From NCBI GenBank assembly GCA_014607495.2, contig CP053175.1, positions 4,960,001 to 5,024,000 of the forward strand: a DNA stretch of 64,000 nucleotides, in the 5' to 3' direction. A program made the translations under genes and the position numbers. Origin of the DNA: Carposina sasakii. Taxonomy: Eukaryota > Arthropoda > Insecta > Lepidoptera > Carposinidae. The first letter of the stretch is position 1. Every line of letters starts with the position of its first letter. This document shows positions 13,691 through 27,484 of this stretch, in pieces. The notes under the pieces are model-generated. The model did not search any database. It saw only the letters and a program-made list of their open reading frames with translations, and had not been told where the DNA came from.

Positions 13691-14611
13691 AAGGTCCAGT
13701 GGTTTGTATAAAAAAATATAAGTAAGTAAATGCAAATTATATCTCTATCGAATCGATAGAGGTTCGACATTGAAAAGCTTGCTCCAATAGGAAACCGTAA
13801 TTTTCGCTATACTTTTATAGGTAATATCAAAACCGCTTAATTTTATAAATTCCCACACGATTTGTACTAGCAGCACATGAACCAAATGCTAGTAGAATGG
13901 CATATGAATGCGAGGGTGGGTTATCGATTCGGGAGACCTATCCCAAAGCGGGAACTCCAGGGCTGTCTCTAGAGACGTTTTACATGTGTTTGCGAGTAGT
14001 CGAGAGTATGGCCGAATGTAGAAAATCAACGGTGAAATAAATGTTGTCGGTTTAAATTTTGACATAATATTCATCCTATAATAGGTAATCCGGAGTTATA
14101 AGAAGGGTTGAATTGAATCAAGTTGTTATCCTAGGATTGCTCTGCTAATTTCAAATGCTTAGATGAGGATAACTATAGTAAATGCGTAGGCTATACTCGT
14201 ATTAATTTATTTTTATTACGCATCGCGCGGATTCGCGCGTGATAAAACCATTTTACAGTTTGGTAAAATTAAACCAGAATGATATGTACCTTTAACGACC
14301 TAATTTTACTGAAAGTTACGCCAGATTTCGCTTCGACTCGTAAAACCGGGATTTCTAGAAAATTATTTAATTATCAGAAAAAATAACCAGACTACATGCT
14401 CCCGTTGCCTTTGCCCATTCATCCAAATAGGAAAACTCGAAACTATGCGAACACGTATTTGAAATCTTTTAATGAACGTATATTATACGCGCATGGTTAG
14501 ATTACGAGAGCGCATAGGAATGTAAACATAACGTTACTACAAGAAACAGCTGAGGTTGTAGCTTAAATTGCAGTCAAACACTATAGAAACGAAACAATCA
14601 TTTTATCTGTC

Positions 14612-14730
14612 GTCGTTGGCTGCATCTCCTTTCGTGCAAGAGTCGACTAAGGAACTCAGGGGAGTTCTCACAGGCAAAGCATCTTTTTATTGATCATTTA
14701 TAACTGGTTCCGCTATGCGAATGATATAGG
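14612..14730 (+). repeat. D-family repeat, part
   Basis: Contains GGCTGCATCTCCTTTCGTGC and GAGTCGACTAAGGAACTC. Confidence 0.65.
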
Positions 14731-15221
14731 ATCTGCCTAGTGATCAAAACCTAAAAGTAATTTTCAGATAAACAAACATAATACGAGCAACATTCAAGCA
14801 ACTGTCGATCATCGAAAATAACCTAGAATAAGGACAACAAAGGGCAGGCATAGACAATAAACAAGCCGACCGGAACGAGATTAATTCAATCACCCCTATC
14901 TATTGCCAGGTAATTCAAGAAAGACTAACCTAAAAGTCCAACTGGCGACGGTTTCTAACACACACGAACGACTAATAATCATAGACTTCCCACTAGTCTA
15001 CCTTACCATAACTAGGTATCTTGATTTTACATTGAAAAAAAATATGTGTGGTATCTCAAATGCCCTCAACAAAGTGACAAAAAACCCTTAACTGAAACCT
15101 AAGACTGAAACACATGCCACTTAAAAATACACGTAACGATTTTTTCATTTTCTCATTTTTGATGATCATTGACTCGTCACCATTAATGATGGTTTATGCG
15201 AAGTATGTACGCAAAGTCTTC

Positions 15222-15478
15222 CCTAACTCCTCCTTAAGTGAGTGGCCGGCAGAGTAGAATTCGTACCACCCCATGTCTGCCCGTGGGTATCGTATGAGGA
15301 GATTAAGGGTTTCCGGGAGGTGGGCAGCAGCGCCTCCCGTGTTGACGACATAGTTCAAAATACAAACTGCGGTCACCAACCCGCCTGCCCAGCGTGGTAA
15401 CTATGGGCAGTCTTGTGGCGTGCCTTGGGGGAGGTCTACGTCCAGCAGTGGACTGCAATAGGCTGATGATGATGATGA
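15222..15478 (-). repeat. A-family repeat, near full length
   Basis: Runs from GTGGCCGGCAGAGTAGAATT to GGCTGATGATGATGATGAA. The most complete copy for defining the family. Confidence 0.9.
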
Positions 15479-15679
15479 AATATTCAGATACCAACACCTC
15501 TTTGCCAATCAAATACCTAGAGATAGACCAATCGTTGGTCATTACGCTGATAGCCAGCCATAAAATGTAGATACCTAATACTGCGGCTAGGTGACCGCAA
15601 CATATTTGATTACCATCGTTTGGTTACACAATTTCGGTCCAAGTAGTAATGGCGCCATACTCTAAGATACATTCTTGCT

Positions 15680-15905
15680 GATGCGGGGCTTCACTAGAAT
15701 ACATCAGCTGCATCTCCTTCAGCGCATTTCGATAAAATCGACTAAGGAACTAATGGGCGCTCTCTCATGGGTTGAGCTAGCAACTTATCACTTAACCTCA
15801 CCTTTTCCCTCTATGCTACATGGCTGCAGGATTTCCTTCGGGATCCTGCAGCTCTGGCTACCCCATTTTGCGAACACAGTCGCGTGTATGTTCGTATATA
15901 GTTAA
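15680..15905 (+). repeat. D-family repeat
   Basis: GCGGGGCTTCACTAGAATAC head and CTCTGGCTACCCCATTTTG tail. Confidence 0.8.
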
Positions 15906-17792
15906 AGACAAGATCCATATAGTCAAAGACAAAGATGACTTCCACGAACAAAGTTACTTTCGCATTTGTTTTGCTTCTGGACCCCTTGTGTAACTGTTTT
16001 GGACCTAACCTCTCGGATACAATGATCGACCCTGATCAATCTTTGAAACTAAGGTCATACTCGTCTCTACCTATTAACGAATAAAAAAGTACCTACCTAC
16101 GTCTGAATTAATCCTTAGAACCAATTAAAATTAAACCGATCAAAGTTGAAAGACCTCGACGTCTGGTTTAATAAAATTCCGAGCAAAAGAAGTTCACGCA
16201 TTTCAAAAGCTTTGCACATTCTAAACGTCAAGTTCAGATGCTCGAAATGCAATTAATAAACCACCAAGCTTCTGCTTGATTTAATTTAGAGGTAGGTATA
16301 TCTAGATTTTAGTAGGTATAATAAATAAGAACTGATTGGTTTTTCGTACAATGTACCGCTTTTTAAGAATACTCGTAATCCTTATAAGGTTTCCTTCCTA
16401 TTTAATCTTCTCATTTTAATTTCGGTTCCTACGGAAACTGGCGAAGGGTAAAACACAAGAAAAGATGGAGGGATGACCTGCAGGCCTATTGCCTATCTTT
16501 TTTGACAGTTCAAAGTTATTATCACTGATTCAAACTTAATGAACTGGAAGTGACATGTACGAGTATGCGTGTGTTGGAAAAATTTTCTTCCGGCAAGGCA
16601 TTATGTCACTTCAATTTGTAAAGTTTCATTGAGTGATCATCACTATGCACGGGGGCTCGACTGTCACTCAGAGTGGGCCACTATTAACCAGACATGGGTG
16701 GGCTAACCGGATGGGCCTTTGCCCAGCAGTGGAACACAGTACAGGCAAATTTAAAAAATATTTTAATATATTGGTCAATTAATCCAACGGTCAGATAGCT
16801 AAAAAGATGTTGCTTTTCTCTAAAACTCGATCAATATAGAGACAGCATCAACTTGACTCTTCATATAGGCTATCAAATAGGAAAAATCTTCCCTTATGAA
16901 GGTGCTTGCTTATAAGTATGCGTTTTTCAATTATGAATCTGTCATGTAGACGTCATAAAATTCATGTTAAATCGCATCGTAAAAACCTTCTATACTTAAT
17001 GGCTTTTCCGAAAACTTTATTGTGATACAATTCATCATTAAGTTTTATTATTATTCTTTATTGCTCACAATAATATATTTTTATTGTTCTCTCGGGGCAT
17101 GTACTAAATCATACTTTTAAATCAATTAATGAAGAGAACATTTGGAAGGTTATAAATCCCTTTGTAGATATGTCTAAACGATATTCTTTAAGGGCATTGT
17201 ACCTACCATTTTGTTCTCATAACTAGTAGGTACACCGGTAAAGTTTTTAAATAATATTATGTATATTATATTTATTTATTTATGTAAGAAAATAGCATAT
17301 TGTGATACAAGTGTAGTATTTATAATAATTACAAAATTATAATATGTCCTCTCTATGATAAAAGGGGGTTGTTGAACCTCCTTCGTGATTTACTGCACCA
17401 TGTGTATGTGTAGGTAGGTATATTTAACTGATGTAGAACTAATTATTCCACATTCAAAACAACTCTATGTGTGGCATCTACCTTAATCGTAACTCAAGCT
17501 CAGGCCACTTAAAACGACATGCGACGTTTTTTGTTTTTTTTCCTGGTCTGCGGCAGCCCTGGTGCTTATCTTTCCGCACCCCTGGTAATAAACCACCCCC
17601 GGTTTATGTCAGAAGACGTCTGTTTCTTCGTTATCAGCGCCCCGCATGGTGGTGACTATTTATGACGGGTTTTTTTACACCCTATAGGTAGGAATGATTA
17701 GTTTAGCACTTGTATACATACAAGTTACATCTTGCTATATAGCAAGCAAGAGCTAATTATATTATAGATTTTTATTTGCGTATGTTTCTCTA

Positions 17793-17830
17793 TTGAGGGG
17801 TCGCCCACCACCGGGCCCTACACCCTCCGT
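17793..17830 (+). repeat. Solo arm of the 48.6-kb foldback element
   Basis: GGGTCGCCCACCACCGGGCC followed by CTACACCCTCCG. No partner arm nearby. Confidence 0.65.
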
Positions 17831-18426
17831 ATGTTTATCATTTTTTAAAGGTTTTTGTATAATTATTGCTTGTATCTACTTTTATTGTAAGTAATTCCAA
17901 ACACAATACCTGATATTATTGAAAAAATTAATTATGATAGAGCAGATGGCTTAACTTTGGACGGAAGTCTCAGGTCTATAAAATGATTTACATACCAAGC
18001 GATGTCAGTGTATTTCTAAATTTTTGAAATTTTTGTACCTGTACTTACGTTATTCTACTCGTATGTTAAGTATATGCCTGTTATAACATTATAATCTTTT
18101 ATGCTTTTTAATATAAAACCCCTAACAATAAAACGGTTCAAAAATTACCATATAAAATGGAAATGTCACATAAGTTCCCCGTAACATCTCCCGCCTCCCC
18201 GAACTTGGTTCAAAGCCAAGGTTATCCGTCCATAACGCGAGTACGTCGACATATTATAAAGGACCTCAAAAACACCCGTGCTACGTCGAGATTGGGGGTC
18301 ATCTGAAATCGGGCGTGTAATGCCGAGGGAGGGCCTTGTCTAGACAGTGTCTGTTGTTTCGCGCATGCGCGGTCAAATCCAACGTTTTGTTTCAGGAAGT
18401 TTGGGAATACAATAGGAAAGAACTGG

Positions 18427-18490
18427 AAGAGTCCGCTTAATAACTCTAATGCCTGATTTTGGATCTAGCATTTTTTTTTTGTAGTACAAA
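18427..18490 (-). repeat. G-family repeat, end fragment
   Basis: Shares GAGTCCGCTTAATAACTC and TGCCTGATTTTGGA. Confidence 0.5.
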
Positions 18491-20189
18491 TAATAACTAT
18501 TTAAAAAGAGCTTTTTAGTGTACATTACGCACTCTATCTAACAGTTGATATACTTATGAGAAAAAGTAGAGCTTTAATTAAGGTGGGCAATGAATATAGT
18601 GTCACAAATCTTAAGACCAATAATGAAAATAAAAATAGTAATGAGTACCTAACTATATTTAAGATACAAATTGATAGAAAGCCTTCTAGGTGTCATCAAA
18701 TACACATTTAGAGTCAATACAGAAAACAGAATATCTTTAATAGCCGCAATTACACAGACGTCATAGCATAGCGTGTGAACAATTAATATGCATCGTGCAT
18801 GCTTAATTGCATTGAAAAAAAGTTAAACGGTTTAAAACGCTCCGGTCCGTACAAAAAACTATGTTATTCGCGCGCACTCAGGCGAAAGACACTCAGATAG
18901 ATACGATGACTCGTTGATTCTAGGTTCAAAATAGGTCCATTACCTATTTTACGCAAAAAGGTTGTATTGTGTCGTTTAACTTTGAAACTCCTTCGATCGC
19001 AAACGTTATTCCATTTCAAATCCAGAACACTTACATAAACCGATAGAATTCCCATCTGCGGTTAATGAGGATGACTTGGTTATTATGTTCTATAAACCCT
19101 ACTATAGTACGTAGGTACTATACTAAGGTACGAAGCCAAATAAATTCCTTTATAGAAAGTTCAAACATCTATGCTAATGTTCCTAGATCTGTCACTTAGA
19201 TCCATGTCGTTTAGCAACGAGACATAGGTCAAACAGACAAACACAATAGTGATTGCAACATTTATAGGACAATATAACAATCTTGTGTGATGCAAGTGAA
19301 ATTTTATAAATAACCTCATTATGTAAGTCTAATAGTAAACAAAGACAATGGTTGTTTGTTTTGTAGATAATTAAAAATTATGAATTCATTCACATATTCA
19401 GAGCTCTTATTGAATTCATAATCACTTTAGTGAATACAATTATAGCTTGCTATCCCGACATTCTGCTGCTTTATGAAGTGCGCTTAAATGTTTTCTTGGT
19501 TCCATCAATTTTTTACAGGTAAATGGGCAATGACGTAAGTACTTAATAAGAGTTCGTGAGTTCAAATCTCACTCGGGTGATTTTTTTTTTCATTTTCTTA
19601 ATAATATTTATAATACTTATATTTGCTTGATCATTTGCTTTTCTTACAAATGACATTGATATTATTATTTTTTTGTGATTAAATTGCAATGTTAGAGTGT
19701 TTTTAAGACTGAAATATATTTAATTTCGTGTAGATTAATTTAGTTTTTAGTTTTATATAACGTAGTTAGTATTTGTAATAACGTGATATTTTATAATTTG
19801 TGTACTTTTGTCAATAAAGGTAGAAATAGACTGAATTGGTTATGAAAATGCTTTTTGTAGTGTTGTACGATCATTAATCCTGAATACTGTATAAGATCAA
19901 GGGAACAAACTGAAAGAAAAATTTTTTTTTTAAATTATTTAGGTTTCAACATTTCAAGTGGATCCATTAAATGTTGTGTAATCCAGGCATCTGGCATTAA
20001 AGATTTTGAAATACCTAGTCACTAGGACTTATGAGAGAATTGTTTCCGTGGCCATTTTGTTCCTGAATTCATGAGGCTCATTGCAGTGTTCCATTTTGAC
20101 ATTAAAAGAAATAAGAAGCTTCTTTCCATCCCCTTCGCAGAATAGAGATGGCTAAACAAAGAGTCGACAATAACTCAAATTTGAGTGCG

Positions 20190-20550
20190 TATCATCAAAT
20201 AGTTCCTTTGAATGATGACGCTATTTACTATGTGTAATGTGTATGACTACCAGCGTTGCCAGACGTCCCGATTTTGGCGGGACAGATCCAATTTTATAAT
20301 CAAAATTAAATGACCCGCGCGGGACAGGCTCAGTCCCGCTTTTCAGGAATTTAGGTACTATGTCCCACTATTGACGAAAGAATCCTGCTTTTTTCACTCA
20401 AAAAGTTCCTAAATCCCGATTTGGCAAAAAATCTGGCAACGCTGATAACTACATCTCAATATCTATATATCAATTTGCATAAAAAAATGTTAGTTCAGAA
20501 ATCAGGCGTAGGAGTTATTTTATGAATCTCTACCTACCTAATCCCAGTTC
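20190..20550 (+). repeat. G-family repeat split by hAT-like MITE
   Basis: Halves at 20190-20250 and 20446-20550 join into the standard G sequence (ATGATGACGCTA... ; GAAATCAGGCGTAGGAGTTA). Confidence 0.8.
20251..20445. mobile_element. hAT-like MITE
   Basis: 195 bp with perfect 13-bp terminal inverted repeats (CAGCGTTGCCAGA / TCTGGCAACGCTG). It is flanked by an 8-bp target duplication with one mismatch (ATGACTAC / ATAACTAC). An 8-bp duplication and CAGNGTTGCC ends are typical of hAT elements. It interrupts a G-family repeat. Confidence 0.8.
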
Positions 20551-21522
20551 CCGTAACATACGTGCTCACACATATTATGAATCCACAATCATTCCAAGGC
20601 TTAGGAAGGATAGCACGATGTGTGCTTACGAAGATGGTCACGAGGAAATAATAATGAGGAGCACGACTCGACTTAACTCTTGTATTAGTATGGAGCTTTG
20701 CTTATGGGAACGGGAGATAGGCGAGCTTCTAGAAGCATCTAATGAACTTCTAGGTAACGACATTACTCTGATATGGAGCTACTGACAGCAGAAGCAAATG
20801 GTTGGTTTATAAATTACTATTTGGACGCGGAAATTTTGCATAATGCCTATGTCGGCTAAATAAGAAACACTAAAACAAATTAAACACCAACTTGACCTTA
20901 TTTTGTGCAAATAAAGTATTTTGAATTTGAGTTTTGAGCAAGAAATGATTCCAAATTGCCAGCATCTCACACCATGATGGAGAACAAGGTATAAAATGAA
21001 AGACATAATTTCCTTTTTTTGTCTTATTGCGAAAGTTATCTTCAAAAGAGTAAAAGTTCCTGATAGTGATTTAATATTTCCTTTCTCGAAAGTCCTCTGA
21101 TATTTTTCAATAACGCTAAATTTGCAAATCATAGGTACTTGAAGGAAAATTGCCAACATATTATCCCAACAGCTTTAAGTTTATTAACTATATTTTATTG
21201 GTAGTACCGCCTATATTAGTAATACCTAGGTATAGCTATGGCAAAACCACTTCGTTATCTATGCCTCACCTCGTCTCAGAGCCTGGCGCCAACTGACATA
21301 CAGACACACTTCGGATCCAGCCTGAGATAATTAGTTCATTATGAATGCTATCAGCTCATCGTCATCATTTCCGGTAAAGATGCATTCTAACTGAGATATA
21401 TCTTGATGTTTCATGACTTACTTACAAGTACTCAAGAGCAAAAATACATACTTAGTGTCATAAAAAACATTCAAATATTTTTATATAGTTATAGGTAAGT
21501 ATACCTTCATTGTGTTTATTTA

Positions 21523-21891
21523 TATAGGGTGATTTTTGGTCAACGTTCCCGAAAACTACGGGATCTCCTCATCATCACGATCATTTTTCGCAATGGAAGC
21601 ATTCCTGGGAAATGTCTGGTTCCCAAGATATTAGGGTCCAAAGTTGAGTAAATAGACTGGGTTTTTCTGCATAAATGCACATAGAAAGATTTTTTCACGA
21701 GAAATAATTAATATCTGTCTATTAAAAAAACTAGCATAAACACTGGACACTATAAATTTCGCCCTATCAAGTAAGAAATGTTTTTTTTTTAATTTACATC
21801 GTTTTGTCAGCATTTTTTGGCATGAACTTACTTTATTTGATGTATAGAGTACGTACCCTTCGTTAAGGGTGGCAACAAAAAACATCCTGTA
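21523..21891 (-). mobile_element. MITE family E, copy 2
   Basis: The reverse complement matches 891-1243, including the conserved internal block around GGGAACCAGACA and the ends. Confidence 0.75.
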
Positions 21892-22058
21892 TAAATAAAT
21901 AAACACACGGCTGTTTTCTCATAATCTACATTTGGCCTAGCGAACAGTGACAATTTGCTAGCTCTCCTGAGAAAACGCTCCTTTGAAGCTAATAGAGCTG
22001 ATATACTTACTCGTATTCTATTTACATAAGCACAGACCTGCTTATGATATACATTCAT

Positions 22059-22195
22059 ACATACATATAATCACGCCTTTATCCCTTACGGGTTAGGCAG
22101 AGCACCAAGGGCCGATAGGACCACATGGTGCCACTTCTGACCAATTTTGAGGGTATAGTTGAGATGTACAAGTTCGGTTAGTAGTGACAGGTATA
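22059..22195 (+). repeat. C-family repeat
   Basis: (CATA)n then ATAATCACGCCTTTATCCCT and GTGCCACTTCTGACCAATTT. Confidence 0.85.
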
Positions 22196-22392
22196 AATTG
22201 AATAATTGAAATAAATATAACGTTTGGCTTCATTCTCCCCTAAACCAATTGGATGCACGTCTAGACGGCTTTAAGGGCTCTCAATTTCTATTGAAACAAG
22301 GGCTCTATCTAGCCCTTGACAAAACTGCACTACATCTTCGGGAAAATTGAACAATTAATTGCTACATTATTAAAGCCTTTATTATAGCCCTG

Positions 22393-22640
22393 TGCTGATG
22401 CGGGGCTTCACTAGAATACATGCTGCATCTCTTTCCGTACATGTTGTAATAGTCGACTAAGGAACCCGGACATTCTCTCAAGCCATAAGATAATTTATCA
22501 CTGATCATTTACATGTATCCCCGCTATGATAAACGTGGCTGGGGGATCCTCTTTATGATCCTGCAGTTCTGGGTACTTACCCCATTTCGTTTTCCCAGCA
22601 CAGCCATGTGTATATGGAAGGGACGTAAAGGTCAATGGCA
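22393..22640 (+). repeat. D-family repeat
   Basis: Same block order as 15680-15905. Confidence 0.8.
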
Positions 22641-24534
22641 AATCCAGACTTATTTGCACTTTAAGTAGAAGTTGTTCTACGGTAGTACAAGGGCATAAGC
22701 TTTTTGCAATTTTTGACAATGTGCCCTTGTTCTAACGAAGGTGTGATATGTACGTGGGCAAACCGGGGATTTCAGCCAATCAGATGAAAACAATCCATTT
22801 GCTATCTTATCTTAGATTTACTAATACAATGAAAATTCTATTTTTGAAACACCTACACCAACAATATTCCATAAACGAATAGGCTGCTGATTGCTTGGAA
22901 ACTTGGAGTGTACCTACTCACGAACAGCTGTGCCAGTGACTAATGATCTATACTCGTAAACAATACGGTGCCTTGCCAGTCATTTGTCACGTTATTAACG
23001 TATCTGCAACGTTTTCGCAACTATAGGTAGAAGGTAAACTCTTTGTTATAATACTTATAATGATAGAGGCATACGTGTTGAAGAGGTACTGTTTTTTCAG
23101 AGTGAAATTACGGTATAAATTCCTATAATCCAAAGCTACATTCTAAATATCCTTTAAAATGTGCCCAAGTGAATTGATTCGCTATTTTCTGAAAATTAAT
23201 TTAATCTGGTAAAATGGGAACATTAACTCTTGGCTTTATCATAGACTATCTGTTTATTTCCAATTCCATACATTTCACTGCCTAAGCCCATTGTTCTTCA
23301 ATTTCTTCGATTAGCTCGAATTTTTTTCAATTTTAAACTTCTAAATTATCATAGGCAGAGCAAATTCGCATCTATCATGATACTAAAACTCATTACCGTT
23401 TCGCAATATTTAATGGCAACAGTGGTTCTTTTAAATGCATTAAACATATTAGCATTTCCAAGCAAATCGCCGATAATAAATCAAACGCTCGCAATAACGG
23501 TAATTTTTATGTAATAATAACTTCAGTCCCTTCTACAATCCTTGGCCCACTAATAATAAAAGGCGCTAAAAGGCGCGCATTATCAAAGACGCCAACTGTC
23601 GAATTTCAAATTAATGGAACATCCGGTCAAATGAGCGCTTATGAAGGAAGCGCAGCTCATTAATTCTTCTCGCGTATTAGTGCACCGAGAAATGTACCGT
23701 GACAATATGTATGGAAAATTATTATTGATGTAGAATAATAATAAATATATTACGGATGATCGATTGTATTCAGTCCAGCCCTTTCATCCTTAAGAAAACT
23801 AAAGATCTGATAGATGGACAATGCACCAATCAAAATCGAGACTAGGATGTTTTAATATCTTAAATGTTAAATAGTGGATGTAACTTAACATAAACTTAAT
23901 TAAATTTCAAATCTGTAGTGTTTTAGGAAAATACCAAAATTGTTCACAGAGAGAGCTTTTTGTGGAATTAAAATTCGATAACCTTCTTCGTAGATAAGTA
24001 TTCCATGTAAGTATGTACCTATAGATTTGCCATATTTCATCAATAACCGTTCAACTTGCACCTAGCTAGGTAAACATAGTTTATTTTGCTTTAAAAAGAA
24101 ATTAACTCTGCGAAGGATAATGATTGATCGCGTATAATAACGTTGTAAGACTCGTCTGGCCGCAGCAGGCCGTGGCATGCATAGTTAGTTGCCTTATGGG
24201 GAAATGCGGCAAAAACCTGTCCCATTCCGCGTACCTTCCCACATATCGCTTCGGGAAAATCACGGCAATTGCGCAAAAAATATGCTCTTTTATGCAAAAA
24301 ATCTGGTAAGTAAATCATAATTGCTTTTCCGGAATACCTACATACAGCCTATTTTAAAATTTATTCGAATTTCGTTAGTTTGAAACATAGGTTGCATTAC
24401 GTAGAGCAAAGGTAACTTAATTACCTATCTACTATATTTCATGAACTATGTTCTTCAATCAAATAACACTAATTCGTCTTTCATTTTAATAATCTTCTAT
24501 ATCTTCTTCTATACATACATATTATTTATTATTA

Positions 24535-24872
24535 TCTATACATATAATAAAAATGTAACGGATCGCTGTCTGTACATGGAAGATATATGAGAAAAATATT
24601 ATAGGAAACCTTTATCAACGCAATAGAAGTATAGAACTCAAAACGATGATTTTTGGAATTTTTGTCTGTTTGTCGGTTTGTCTGTGCGTTTGTGCACGCT
24701 AATCTCAGAAACGGCTGAACCGATTTCGATGCAGTTTTCAGGAATATATTGTGACAGGTCCCACTTAACATATAGGCTACTTTTTATCCCGGGAAAATGT
24801 TTATACCCCGGATAATTTCGACATTTTGTTTTTTCTGCAGTCCACGCGGACGGAGTCGCGGGCGTCCACTAG
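24535..24872 (-). repeat. F-family repeat
   Basis: The reverse complement starts with the GTGGACGCCCGCGACTCCGT core. Inside are GAAACGGCTGAACCGATTTC and GACAGGTCCCACTTAAC. Confidence 0.85.
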
Positions 24873-24904
24873 TAAGAAATAATCTTAGAAGATTGGTCTT
24901 CGCT

Positions 24905-25035
24905 CCGCTTTGAGCTTTGAAATGGTTTGCTGGAAGAAATCTCTTCCAGAGATAAGCACGCATTTGTACATTTTCTTTCATAATTTCTGTCTGTATATAA
25001 TTGTATGTGTACAATAAAGAATAAGAAATAATATT
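24905..25035 (+). repeat. T-family retroposon tail
   Basis: GGTTTGCTGGAAGAAATCTC ... TGTACAATAAAGAATAAG, shared with 30350-30470. Confidence 0.75.
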
Positions 25036-25479
25036 GTCGCACTCTTTGCTCAAATATGACATGTGTATTTTAACTTTACTTAGAAGTAATAAAACGTAAC
25101 GCTAATAAATAAATGATAACATGTACAAACCGAAAAAGTCCTCCCAAGTCATAGAATGATCTGAGTCAGCATTCGAACCGTCCATCTTCGCACAAAACAA
25201 ACAATTAAGTCACGTCAACGGCACATCTTCTGTGTACAAATACAATAAAAGAGAACACAAAATGTTATGTTGTATCACTGAACACACGTTGGATTTCTCC
25301 TATTTGTTGATAAACAAGAGTGCATCGCGTGGAAACACCCCCTCCGTGCAAGCCGACACGGCCGCGCGCTCCGCTGCCGGCTAGTGAGTGAATGAAATGA
25401 AATAACAATCCTCCCTCAGTTCCCTCACTGCACTGTACTCCTTCGCCTTGTGCGTGATTGACGTGATTGTAGAGTACGG

Positions 25480-25610
25480 TACACCAAATAGTTCCTATGA
25501 ACGATGGCGCTAGTTACCCTGTACATGACTACATTATCTGTGTAGGTAACTGCTTACAAAAAATGCTATAATCAGGCACGGGAGTTATTTTATGATACGG
25601 ACTCCTTACT
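25480..25610 (+). repeat. G-family repeat
   Basis: CCAAATAGTTCCTATGAACG through GGGAGTTATTTTATGA. Confidence 0.75.
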
Positions 25611-26174
25611 TCGCTCGTGAATGAAAAAGTTCGCTTGCACACCGCTCGGCACTTACAGATTTGTCATAGAGTAAAGTGGTATAGATTTGGTTGTTCCGAA
25701 ATTACTCTCGGATTTGGTTTCGGATTTGGTACTGCCGTGGTTTGATTTGGTCCACCTTCTCCGACTGAAAAAACTTCACTTGCCTCCTTTATTTACCCAA
25801 GTCTACTCAAAGGCTGAACTTTTAGATACCTAAAGCTCGATAATTAAAAACTCTGCTGAATCTCCTCATCCCTCCCAAGAGAGATATAAATAAAACTTTT
25901 TCTTTACCTACTTGCTTACAGTCAATAGCTACCTTTTTTGTGGTACTTACTTAGAGGGGATTGATTGATTGGCAAACGAGATCCTCTGGACTAAGTAGGA
26001 CCCACGGGGCACTTGTGAATTTCCATATAAGATTGTTTGCTTCGTGGCCCCAGGTCCTGGTCGTCACCACGAAGCGGGAGAGGAGAATTATGAAACATTT
26101 TGTATTAAAACATTAGATACTTACCTTTTTTAGGCATCTTTAAAAATGTGGTAGGTAGGTAGAGTCTGTTTCAT

Positions 26175-26290
26175 AGAATAACTCCTTTTCTTTGCCTGAG
26201 TTAGTAACTATGTAGTATTTTATAATATTGTAAGTCATACACATAGTAGGTAACGAGCGCCAATATTCAAATAAACTATTTGGCGAAACG
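26175..26290 (-). repeat. G-family repeat, diverged
   Basis: AGAATAACTCC... and CATACACATAGTAGGTAACG match the family in reverse. Confidence 0.6.
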
Positions 26291-26565
26291 CACTCTCGAC
26301 GTAGATCTGCACTCCAATAGTCTTTGCACATGGCGGGGACCATCACCGGGTGTATCATATTGTGCGCTCGGTGATGGTATCCGCTATGTGTATCCCACAC
26401 CATGTGACCATATAAAAGTTCTCTTAAAAGGGCCTCTAGATCTTGGCTACAGCCCGATGCACGCCTCTCAAAGGACCGGGACTCTGTAGTCCTGTGAATT
26501 TCGATAGAGATACAATAATAATAATCTTTTTGTGTATGTGCAATAAAGAATAAGAATAATAGATG
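26290..26565 (+). repeat. Retroposon-like segment with T-type tail
   Basis: Ends TGCAATAAAGAATAAG. The body is unrelated to the other T copies. Its long minus-strand frame shows no domain. Confidence 0.35.
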
Positions 26566-26814
26566 CAAATTTAGTAATAAACAACCACCTATGTTAACAA
26601 CCTAAGCTTATTTTGTTCTTATGGAACCGGCTAAGGCACAGGCCATGCTGTCAGCTCATAAGTTAATAACAAACAACCTAAGAATTTGATCTTAATCGGC
26701 CGTAAACTAATAAAATAAAAAGGTAGCCATAGGTACTTAACTTTAAACCCGTAGGTAGTTAATTAAGTAGGTACCTACCTATGTATCAGTATTTATTATA
26801 GTCTCGTCTCGTGT

Positions 26815-27055
26815 TCAGCCTATTGCAGTCCACTGCTGGACGAAGGCCTCCCCCAGGGCAAACCACAAGGCTACTGCCACAAAGGGGTTTCGCCCATAGT
26901 CACCACGCTGGGCAGGTGGGTTGGTGACCGTAGTTTGATTCGAGTAGTTTGCTGCTACCCGCCTCCCGGAAACCCTTATAATCGCATCGTACGATACCCA
27001 CGGGCAGGCATGGGGTGGTACAAACTCTCGTACTCTGCCGGCACCACGCGGGTAT
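26815..27055 (+). repeat. A-family repeat, near full length
   Basis: Same block order as 15222-15478 in the opposite strand, ending at CTCTGCCGGCACCACG. Confidence 0.9.
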
Positions 27056-27484
27056 TTATTATAGTAAGTATTTATTCATATTTACGCAACCGTTTTACAC
27101 ATGATGATAGTTGATAACATAAGAAGCAATATTAAAACAAAATTAAAATTAATTATATAAATTAGATAAGCTTACACATATACGGTGCTACTAAATTTAA
27201 AATCGTTTGTAAAGTTAGGTACGACATGCACCGACATTTTACATCAAAAATAATAATATAGATTAAAATTTTATACCCATTAAAAATGGGAAAACTTCAT
27301 TAGGTAGGTAGCATCTCTACTTAGATGATAACGTATAGGTAATGATGATTAGATTGCTTAGATCTAAGCATGGAGAAGTATTCTCCATGGATCTAAGCAC
27401 AGAACACATTTACTTGGATCTTAGGCTTAGATAAATTATCTAAGAGTCGTTTCAAAACTTTTTGACACTTTCCTTTTTTTTTTT

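Noticed and set aside
13387..13725. 112-aa plus-strand open frame
   Set aside because: Runs through an A-family repeat and a C homopolymer; no domain and no splice context.
19545..19585. Possible tRNA 3' half (GAGTTCAAATCTCAC followed by a T run)
   Set aside because: Only a B-box-like sequence; no acceptor stem or anticodon arm could be folded by eye. At most a SINE relic.
20779..21159. 126-aa minus-strand open frame
   Set aside because: Lys/Ile/Phe/Cys-rich composition typical of random AT-rich sequence; no homology recognised.
26140..26568. 142-aa minus-strand open frame
   Set aside because: Spans a G-family repeat and a retroposon tail; no family features.
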